DNA of 64,000 nucleotides from Lineus longissimus (Eukaryota > Nemertea > Pilidiophora > Heteronemertea > Lineidae). The position numbers and the translations under genes are program-made. Each line of letters opens with the position of its first letter. The first letter of the stretch is position 1. Location: positions 10,542,349 to 10,606,348 of the forward strand of contig NC_088318.1 in the NCBI RefSeq assembly GCF_910592395.1. Reading direction: 5' to 3'. A model generated the notes under the pieces. It did not search any database. It had not been told where the DNA came from and worked only from the letters and a program-made list of their open reading frames with translations. This document shows, one piece after another, positions 55,676 through 64,000 of this stretch.

Positions 55676-56636
55676 GTGGGCCAATATGATGCTCATCTTT
55701 GCCTCTACTTTCTTGTAAATTACAGTTTTTTATCAATAAAGATGATATAGTTTCGACCTGGCCATCTATCTGGGCCCATATTCATAAAAGCCTGCTAAGC
55801 CTAGACTTCTGATGAGAATCAAATTGATAACTTCATGGAACCTGGTGAGGACATTTCAGTCACTAGAAATGACTTCCCAAGGCAAGTTTTGGATTGCACT
55901 CCCTGATGTTCTGATGATAAAGCTGAGACCATAATCCGTTCCTCTCATCCCTAGCAAGCACTCTCTCATTGTTTTGTCCTTTATCTTCTATTCCAACAGT
56001 ACAAACCTAGTTTGTATTTCTTTTGAGAGAACTCATTATCCCAGACCATTTCACATTTCACCCAAATAGGATTCTGTTTGTAAGTTAGTGGTGAGGGATT
56101 GGGAAATGATGGTGAGGAATATCCGTTAGGATCTACTAAGATCATTTATTGGGAACTAATGGGTTGAAAATGGTATGGAAGACTGCCACCGGGTAAAAGC
56201 GGTCTCCTTAAATAAAAGTTTGTTTATCTAGTTTCTTATTGACAGAAACATCTCAAATGGAATACTCTGACAGGAGGTAGGCTTTGTCTTATTGAAGGCC
56301 ACAACTGACTGCCATTGTTTGCCAAATCCTGTGGTTTGTAGTGAGTGTTTTGGTCAAGGAGGTACCAGGCAATAGGCTCGCTTTTGAAGCAAAACACCAC
56401 TTTTCTGCATGAAAAACATATTTTTCTGTGACTCTGGGGTGCAGAAGCCTCACTCCACTCCCACTAAATATGGCCTTGCCACACAATAACTTTGCCAACA
56501 CATTGTATGAGGATTAGTTTGTTCTATGACCTTCTTGACGCAAGCAGATTAGGTGAGGCAGTATGACCTTCGCAACTGTCCGCTCATATCAGGCTTATAC
56601 ATTTTGAAGATATTCAGGTTCTGATCTGGAGTGCAG
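55676..56636. other. gene-free stretch
   Basis: I see nothing supported. A minus-strand frame at 56289-56501 is unrecognised. Confidence 0.45.
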
Positions 56637-56640
56637 TTAA

Positions 56641-57309
56641 CCCATATGGAGGCAAGCACTTTATATTTCTAAACCCTTAACGGGGAAAGGTATTTCAGGC
56701 AGTGGCAACCAATTTAGAAAATCAAGAATAACAACACAGTAAACCTTGGTAGACCCAATAAATTATACATTTTTCAAAAGCTTATAATGTTATCTATATA
56801 TTCTCTATTTTATACTGAGAAAGAAACAGACTTTACCCACTTAAAAAGGAACTTATTCACCAAAAAGGGGTGGGGGGGGGTTGGCCAGCCAAACCACCCC
56901 TCACGACCAAAAACATTGACCAATATGCACTGTAGTACTCTGGATTGAAACTAGAGATGATATACTATGTATGTATGTATGTATATACCATATTTAAATT
57001 TAAGCGCCCTTTTCAGATTAAATCCGTTCAAAGGTGCTTTTACAATATTTATAACAAAATTACAATCGAAAAAAGATGGGTCTTGAGCATACTATCAAAT
57101 AAAGTCATAAACTTAGCCCTATTCCCTACACTGGAATTTGTAATTCATGTTTCCGTTGCGTCCTCCATAGCTGGTCTTGATAACTGATGATGTGATAGGG
57201 ATTCCCCATTGTGGCGGGTGATTCAAATAACATACGGAATTAGCCGTAGGTGCCCGTTTTCAGCTTTTTAAAAGGCTACGGCATACTCCGTTGGTTCCTC
57301 CATATGGAT
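56641..57309 (+). mobile_element. TTAA-flanked MITE, copy B
   Basis: TTAA at 56637-56640 precedes CCCATATGG. The right end has decayed to CCATATGGATTGA. The body matches 48511-49131 through GGCCAGCCAAACCACCCCTC and CATACGGAATTAGCCGTAGG. Relative to copy A it has about 145 extra bp near 56942-57085, including (GTAT)n, and lacks about 85 bp after AGCTGGTCT. The two copies have therefore each changed since a common ancestor. Confidence 0.8.
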
Positions 57310-57965
57310 TGATGTAAAACCCTGAATTGAACTAATTGGTCCTAATTTTTTCTTTTGTGCATGATTGCCTGATTGTGACATCAGCGTTTTTCTCCCCACA
57401 CAGGCCTTTGAATAAAAAACTAAGGGGTAATGAGGAAATGTTTGCCTGCCCAGGCCAATCATTAAAGTATCAAGTGGTATTAGGAGTGTATTACTACACT
57501 TTGGGAACAAATTTGCATTGCGGGAAATAACATCGTCTCTGTACGACTGATGGGGACAAATTCTTGTCCACGTTGGCTGAGATATCACCATAAAATCAAT
57601 GTGTGGCTTGAAGCGGCAAATCAGCAGAGAATATGTTATTCCATAATCAATAGTATTTGCTATCTATGTCTGATTCGATAAAGTGGGAGATCTGGTGATG
57701 ATTTGAGAAACGGTCCGAGTAATTGTGTTGATTTATCTCTTGTTCGTCACAGATTCTTTGAGTTCATGGCCATTCTGTTCTGCATTTTGCTTTTTTCCCT
57801 AAGACTTTATACCTACACAAGTGATTTTTATCACAGAGGCACGACATTTTTATCGGTCCAGCACAAATTGCTGGTCAGTGCAGGTGTCAGCTGTCACTAC
57901 AACATGCAACACATCAAAATAGTCACTGTTACAATTGACTTTTTCTGCTGACCATCAGTCTCATT
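57310..57965. other. gene-free stretch
   Basis: Frames on both strands around 57268-57591 overlap and are unrecognised. Confidence 0.4.
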
Positions 57966-58136
57966 ATCGCTTAGTTTTATAGTCGTATGGGTCTTAGTTT
58001 TCTAGTTGGGTCTTAGTTTTATAGTCATATGGGGCTTAGTTTCTAGTTGGGTCTTAGTTTTATAGTCGTATGGGTCTTAGTTTTATAGTTGGGTCTTAGT
58101 TTTATAGAGTATTAGGTCTTAGATCTTAGGTTTATA
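57966..58136. repeat. short tandem repeat of TCTTAGTTTTATAG units
   Basis: Alternating modules TCTTAGTTTTATAGTCGTAT and TTAGTTTTCTAGTTGGG repeat about seven times, with steps of roughly 20-25 bp. It continues as worn AGGTCTTAG phrases to about 58136. Confidence 0.85.
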
Positions 58137-58916
58137 GACACCCACACCAAGGTACCCTTTACTTGTGTTTGTAGTGACAGCAAATAAGACTTGCAAACTT
58201 GATTTTGACTGCCGTCTTTGTTCTAAAAAACTTTTTAGTTCTGATTGTGTCATTTGACTTTGAGATTTTTTTCTATCAGGATGCTGTAGCCAAGACCTGC
58301 TCCAAGAACGCAATCTATATTTCAAATTTGTTTTTCAGTTGTTCTTGGAAATTTGAAAAATACCTTCTTCATTTGCAGTATCAGAGGTTAAAGGAAACCT
58401 ATAGCGAAATGCTTATAAAAATTGGGAGTTTTGAACGGCCCAGTTAAAACCTTAGGCAGGAATAAGCTTCCATTGATAAAGGTTAACAGTTTTGAGTTCC
58501 CCCCAGGTAGTTAATTATGTAGCCAATGAGCTGCATCAGAAGTAGTCACCACTTACAATTATTTTTATTAGGTCAGGTACATGTAGTCTAAATAAAGGCT
58601 TGTGCCACGACTGGATCTCTTTAACTTGTAATAATTGGCAAGACCACTAGTCTGGTCAACTCTGTTGAAAGACGGTGCCCTAGCACTTGGAAAGTTTATT
58701 GCATACCATGTCATGTCATGGTGGGTTGGGGCATGATTTCCAGAAATTCACAGGTAGTTTGCCTCTGAAATCAATGTCTGTTGATATTCTTTGGTTCTTT
58801 TATTTTGTGTCTGCAATCACAAAGTCATGACCCATCCCACAATTATTTGACTATGCTGATTGTCTGATTAAAGCTCAGTAGGAACACAATTGGAAAACCC
58901 CATCAGCACTCCAGTG
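58137..58916. other. gene-free stretch
   Basis: TTAAAGGAAACCTATAGCGA at 58387 looks like a TTAA-element terminus and shares its downstream sequence with 750-800. I see nothing else. Confidence 0.4.
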
Positions 58917-59385
58917 AATCAAAATCCTGAACTCTGGGCATTGTGCGCCAAGACCAGGTTCCGAGTCATCTGGTATTCCTGAGTTCCTGAGTCCCTCAAT
59001 GGTTTCCTCACATAAATGGCTCCTCCCTCGGCATACCTAAATATGGAAGTATTTAACTGACGCATATATTCAGATCTAGAGCTTCTGAGCCTACTCAAGA
59101 CTGACTTCAAGCACTATATGTCTGCTTGGGCGACGTGATGCAGCAAAAAATCGTAAAGCAAGCGTTAACAACAAAAGCTTTTCACTTATTGCAGCCTATC
59201 GGATGGAACCTTTAATGTGAAACTTCAACGATCATGTACCCCAATATCCCCAGATCCGAATGCATATGTTGAATCAGAACTTTATCAGGTCTTTAGCAGC
59301 AAAGGAGCTCTGTTTTCCTGGACGCACGATCGAGGGACTCAGAATTCAGGATTTGGCACGCAATGCATGGAGTTCAGGATTTGGA
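58917..59385. mobile_element. inverted-repeat element, worn
   Basis: AAAATCCTGAACTCTGGGCA with TTGTGCGCCAAG and CTGAGTCCCTC (58919-58997) is the inverse of GAGGGACTCAGAATTCAGGA with TTGGCACGCAATGCATGGAG and TTCAGGATTTGG (59333-59384). There are several gaps in the left arm. Frames across it (58919-59110, 59217-59588) are likely artefacts. Confidence 0.45.
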
Positions 59386-60356
59386 TTCTCCTGAGTGATC
59401 AGAACGTTTTTTGCAGACCATGTTGTGATGGCTTGGGGCATAATCTCCAGCTGTTGGCTGACAACCACGACACTCCAATCAATAATCAGATTAGATATTC
59501 AGAAGATCTGCCCACTTGTCTTAGACTTAGTTCAGCTGTATTTGACATATGTGTGTCAACATCCATTTCGCCCTGTATTCCCTACTAAAGTCATTTTAAT
59601 GTTCTTTTCTGTAGGTAATTCAGCATGTTCAGTTGAGAAACCAATGCTAGTTTACCTTAACAAAAAACCCTACGGTACATTCATTTCATAAATCTCAACG
59701 TACATGATGGAGAATCATATGATACCATTTTGGTAACTTTTCTTGATCTATACAATCATTTCTCATAATATGAGGCACATTTCAATAGTGTTCCTCAACA
59801 CTTCGTATCCATACCATTCCAATATTTCAGCAGAAAAGGAGAATTCTTCTTAAAAAACTATCCATACTTTATATAATACCTCATATCTGGACTGTGCCAA
59901 TGATGAAAAGCACATGATATATTCTCCCAAAAATCAGGGGTTTTTTGGTGAGTTTGAGGTACAAACTTTCCACCCTGATACTGTGCGAGAAAAATGTGAT
60001 ACTCTGCACGTGCTGACCCTCTATAATGTTTTACTTTTCATGAAATAGGAGCTAAAGTGATCATGGACGCCAGTTTCTCATGAGAATGTCTTTTGTTCAG
60101 ATTATAAATCTCTGCCTCTCGGGGACTTCTGTGTGTGATGTGGTAAGAGGTCAACTAAATCTTCCTTATTTCTCTATAAATCCTGTTTTGATCGTAAGAA
60201 AAGGCTAATTTCAAGTCTGCCATGATTGTAAACTATGTCTTTCCCTTAGAATGCTAACACATTATAAATTTCAAGGCTCCCTGGGGCCTAGTTGTGTGCT
60301 AGACAGTACCCATCTAAAAACCTTTTATGATTCATCCATAAACCTCGGTTAGGCGC
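59386..60356. other. gene-free stretch
   Basis: I see nothing supported. Confidence 0.45.
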
Positions 60357-60868
60357 CACCCTAGAAAATGAGTTCTCCAAACTGCCGAGCATCTTATCAG
60401 GCCTTCCAACTTACCGAGCAGACTGCCCTGGATAGTGCTTCTTCAGACCTGGGAGACTGGCTGCCTCAAAAGAAAAACATCCAAAATGTGCGCTCTTTGG
60501 TAAATCTTCTAAAATTAACTGTCTATCTGGTAATATGGACAATATGTCATCATATCCACTAAATCTCGAGGTAAATTAACAAGCGGGTTACTCTGTGGTG
60601 CACGCACAAAATCAATCCATGCATAATTCACAATTTGTTCGCTTTCCATAGGACAAACCAGCAGTGCATTTGTCTATATTTGATGCAAATCATGCTTAAA
60701 GAACCTTATTAGCCAGATAGAAACAATAATATTTCATTGAAAGACCCAACCTCACAGTTTTTCTAACTTTATTAGATAAAATTTCCTTTCCTGCAGGACA
60801 GGCAAGCTCGGCAAACTGGAAGGCCTGATAAGATGCTCGGCAATTTGGAGAATTGATTCTCCAGGGTG
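60357..60868 (+). mobile_element. 512-bp inverted-repeat element, copy B
   Basis: CACCCTAG opens and CCAGGGTG closes. Terminal inverted repeats of more than 50 bp include TTCTCCAAACTGCCGAGCAT and ATGCTCGGCAATTTGGAGAA. The element is the reverse complement of 20330-20841 at equal length. The frame at 60368-60562 is spurious. Confidence 0.8.
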
Positions 60869-60879
60869 GGCAGTGTCCG

Positions 60880-61580
60880 ACTCAACAATGATGCTAGATT
60901 TACGCCTGATCATTACCCGCGACAATATTTCATAAATCTTGTGGCATGGCAGGGAGATAATACACAATGAGTTTCAAGGGTGAAACAGGTCTCCTGATTT
61001 CCCAGAAATTAGATAAAGCACATTTTACTTCAAGGAGTACGCTGTTCATTCGCATATACTTACTGTTGGTTCGACTTTATCTAGTTCCTATTTCTTACAC
61101 TAGGCCAGTAATGAGTCATAATGCGTGCTCGTGCGATGTCAATCTACAATTGGTGCATGTCTCAATTTTCCCAATTGCTGAATGTTTAATGCAAGATATG
61201 TGTACACAGGGCACTAGGTAGTTGTAAGGTTTATTGTTGCATATCTAAAAAACTGGCAAGTTTTCTCTGGTGCCGGCATGTCTGTAGCATGTGTCATTTT
61301 TGTAGAAACGACCACCAAAGTTAATGAACAACGTAACAATTCAACTTTGATGCTGGATTTTAAGATTGCCCTGATGGCCCATGCTAATTTTCAATAAATC
61401 TCCTGGCCCAAATGGGAAAGATGCCATGTTACTTGGTGCAGGTGGAGTGATATGCATACATCTCCTGATTTCTCCATAAATTCCACTTTAAATGATGCAT
61501 ACTTCAACCCAACAATGACGCTGGATCTACCCCTGATCTTTACTGCTCTGCAACTCAATAAATTCTGTCTCGTAACTCTA
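60880..61580. repeat. decayed repeat, three similar blocks
   Basis: CAACAATGATGCTAGATTTA (near 60884), CAACTTTGATGCTGGATTTT (near 61340) and CAACAATGACGCTGGATCTA (near 61511) are each followed by CCTGAT and by AATAAAT(C/T)(C/T)TGT-like phrases. Phrases like CTCCTGATTTC recur near 60992 and 61463. The spacing is irregular. Confidence 0.45.
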
Positions 61581-62439
61581 CTTGTCAACGATGTCTTAAG
61601 AATGCCATAAAATCGATACCCTTCGAGAATCACTTTAGAATATGTTACTGATCATCGATAGTCGTATATCAGTGTCATTTCCAAGGAGAAACTGCTTCTT
61701 CGATCAACCTAGGTTAATGTCCGCAAACTCAATCTTTGGTTGGAAATTTATATTCATGTCGCCGAGCGGTGGTTATGAGAGTATTTATGACCCATTGATG
61801 GAATTGTTGGTTCTGATATCAAGAATTTGCCGGTGGATCAAGTGTATTGTCCAGTGCACGCAGATTAAGTAGAAATCATCACGAGTTGACGTGTCTGATT
61901 TGATATCTAATGATGTTGGATACTGGCAAGGATTTAAGTCAGTGTGACCTACTTTTCAGGTGTAATCTTATGTGTATATATATCAAGGAATTTTTACTCT
62001 GAGATCTTTAAATATATTGATTATTCTGAACATATTGAGCCAGAAGCATTTTGACCTTGTCATCAACAAAATTGCTCTTTTTGTTTTGCCTGTAAATTTT
62101 TCATTATTCACTCAAACTACTCATTAATGGGTTATTCTAAAATACCTTGGTACCGTAAAGTCAACTTTTAAATGGAAAATGCATAAGCCTCGTTCTGAGA
62201 GTGGAGTGTTTTGGACACGCAACCAAGATGCTCTACCAAAGTTCCCTCGGGTTGCACTAAAATGTGGAAACCATGCACACGTCACGTCAATGGAATTTCG
62301 GCTCACTTCAGAAGTTTGAGGCGCTCAAAACACTGCTTCAAACACAAATCAGTCAAGGAAGCATCAACCACCCTAAGTTTTTTAATGAGCACTACACATA
62401 TTTACCGAGAAAAACGCTCCAAATAGCCCATTTGCGCAG
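61581..62439. other. gene-free stretch
   Basis: The frames at 62124-62306 and 62211-62446 overlap on both strands and are unrecognised. Confidence 0.4.
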
Positions 62440-62580
62440 ATTTTAGCATCACTTGAGCGAGCCGATGCGGACTTCCTATGCGCGCTGTACAAAATGTACA
62501 TGTCTCATTTTCTGTAACGTTGCCGTAACATAATGTAAACAATGGCGCTACCGGCGCTCCGGCCGGGCCGGCGATGGATG
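62440..62580. promoter_or_regulatory. CpG-rich patch, possible promoter remnant
   Basis: The patch contains CTATGCGCGCTG (NRF1-like), ACTTCC (ETS-like) and a GC palindrome CGGCCGGGCCGGCG, in contrast with AT-rich flanks. An ATG at about 62540 opens a 36-codon frame only. It may be a promoter remnant or simply GC-rich transposon sequence. Confidence 0.2.
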
Positions 62581-62640
62581 GAATTTGCCAAATTCGCACA
62601 TATTCAAGTTATTTTCGTGGCCTATCTTTTTAAGTTTGAG

Positions 62641-62878
62641 GTATTTTAGAATAGAAATTGAACCCTCGGCTTCGGACCTTGGTTGAGTTACCAAGACACT
62701 CTCGGGTGGAGCTAAAATTTCGTCCAAACCCTCGCCTGTCGGCTCGGGTTTGGACTGTATTTTAGCTCCACCCGAGAGTGTCTTGTCGGCTCGGGTTTGG
62801 ACTGTATTATAGCTCCACCCGAGAGTGTCTTGGTAACTCAACCAAGGTCCTCCGCCTCGGGTTCAATTCCTTAAATTG
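62641..62878. mobile_element. foldback MITE, copy 2
   Basis: AGAATAGAAATTGAACCCTC on the left is matched by GGGTTCAATTCCTTAAAT on the right. The arms pair GGACCTTGGTTGAGTTACCA (62676 onward) with its inverse ending near 62848. End phrases and GGTGGAGCT are shared with the foldback at 13357. The right arm contains a 47-bp tandem duplication (units at 62737 and 62784) with TCGGCTCGGGTTTGGACTGT. The minus-strand frame at 62548-62841 is an artefact. Confidence 0.85.
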
Positions 62879-64000
62879 AAATTTATTGATTTGTGATTAG
62901 GAACTGTCTGGAAAAGTTGCAGACTTTAACCTTTAAATTGTAGGATCATACCGACTCTTAAAACCGTCAATCACTATAATCAGTATACTTATTCTGGGAG
63001 TGCTTATGATGGATGTGACGAGAATATTAATGGAATTAGCAGCATAAGGCTCTTGATAACACAACTTTGGTGTCCTTATACCAGGCATGATAATTTTTCA
63101 CAAATGGGTCTCAAGCTGAATTTCAGATGAGAGTTGTGTTGTGCAAGCAAATGTGCAACAGGTCTGAAATGAAGAATTTGTTTAATTTCAACCAGATATT
63201 GAGTTCTAACATGTTCTTCAATGATCTTAATAGGAATCAAAATGCATAGCTTTGCATATTGGATTTTAATACTATCATTCATTCCATTATACACTGTGGC
63301 AAATAATTTGATCAGATGGCATGAAAAAAAGTCTTTCATTGCATTTTTGCAACAGCAACCCACCTTCCAATGTAGAGGTTGCAGGTTGAATATAGTTCAG
63401 TTTGTGCTGCCATTATGACATATGTGGAAAGTGGGTTGAAGAAATTACTAAGTAATCTTGTCAATTTCAGGTATAATGAGACAAATAGAAAATACAATCT
63501 ATACATTAGTTAAGTCAGGTGCTATAAAATTTGCCTTGGAATGTTCGAAATGATGTGAAATTGAGATGATTACCCATTTCAGAAAACCCACCTGTGACCC
63601 AAAATATGATTGATAACATTTGCTTGCTTTTAAATGTTCAAATTTAAAAAATCTAAATTTACTTCCATTTGGGCAAAATCGTCTAGTTGACATTTTGCAG
63701 TGCGCATTCTTAACACTTAATTAAAATGGCGGAAATCATCAAGAAACTTTTTTTTATTATCAGGAAATCTACCAATTTGTGCGCACGAGTTCAGGAAAAT
63801 TGTAAACGGATGTTTTTGCAATGTTAGCATTGCAAGAACTTCGCAGTTTTATGGTACTGTAAATACAAGATCAAATTTCTGGGGAGTTATAATTTTGCAA
63901 GTTTGTGAATAATTAGATTTTATGGAAACAAGTTTATTGGTATCTTTTTTGGCGGAATATGATATACACCGCTGTTCCAAAATCCGGATTAAATTGTCTG
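62879..64000. other. gene-free stretch to the window end
   Basis: I see nothing supported. Short frames at 63076-63693 are unrecognised. Confidence 0.5.

Noticed and set aside
62548-62841. 97-codon minus-strand frame
   Set aside because: It runs through the foldback element and its 47-bp duplication and reflects that structure.

Overview
The window looks like gene-poor, repeat-rich nuclear DNA of an animal, most likely a marine invertebrate (mollusc, brachiopod, annelid, hemichordate or similar; the phylum cannot be fixed from this sequence). The reasons are: no long open reading frames, AT-rich sequence, tRNA-headed SINEs, many short inverted-repeat elements (MITEs), and long CGT microsatellites leading into 302-bp satellite arrays. 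It reads as intergenic or long-intron sequence. No complete protein-coding gene, rRNA or functional tRNA can be supported. Two short ORFs (3107-3340 and 39737-40005) could be terminal exons, but both are weak. Three coding relics lie in or beside repeats (46750-46913, 49519-50083 and 54799-55059). The last resembles the N-terminal part of P2X7-intracellular-domain-like proteins.

Layout. 0.8-3.1 kb: a 131-bp tandem array split by a large satellite-bearing element. 4.5-6.8 kb: a SINE with target duplications, a 0.5-kb MITE and two more satellite-element heads. 8.1-8.8 kb: a 664-bp insertion flanked by a 12-bp direct repeat; it opens with a hairpin and holds a hammerhead-ribozyme core. 9.6-19.3 kb: tandem repeats, further satellite elements, a foldback element and a TTAA MITE. 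20-27 kb: a 512-bp inverted-repeat element, three TA-flanked MITEs, a 63-bp tandem array, a TTAA MITE and SINEs. 27-38 kb: mostly unremarkable DNA with a GC-rich foldback at 30.9-31.3 kb. 38-47 kb: chimeric MITE and satellite debris, a 166-bp MITE, a 117-bp duplication and a second complete satellite element. 48-57 kb: nested TTAA elements, the second copies of two dispersed repeats, and the TTAA element carrying the P2X7-like exon. 57-64 kb: tandem repeats, the partner of the 512-bp element, and a second foldback element.

The window is best read as an archive of transposon activity. Several families occur two or more times, so termini can be set by comparison inside the window: satellite/Helentron-like elements, TA MITEs, TTAA MITEs, foldbacks and a 512-bp pair. 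Insertions into other repeats give a partial order of events. The most unusual item is the hammerhead-bearing insertion at 8.1-8.8 kb. Next are the TTAA element with a captured exon and the satellite-bearing elements. There is no sign of genes working together as a pathway.
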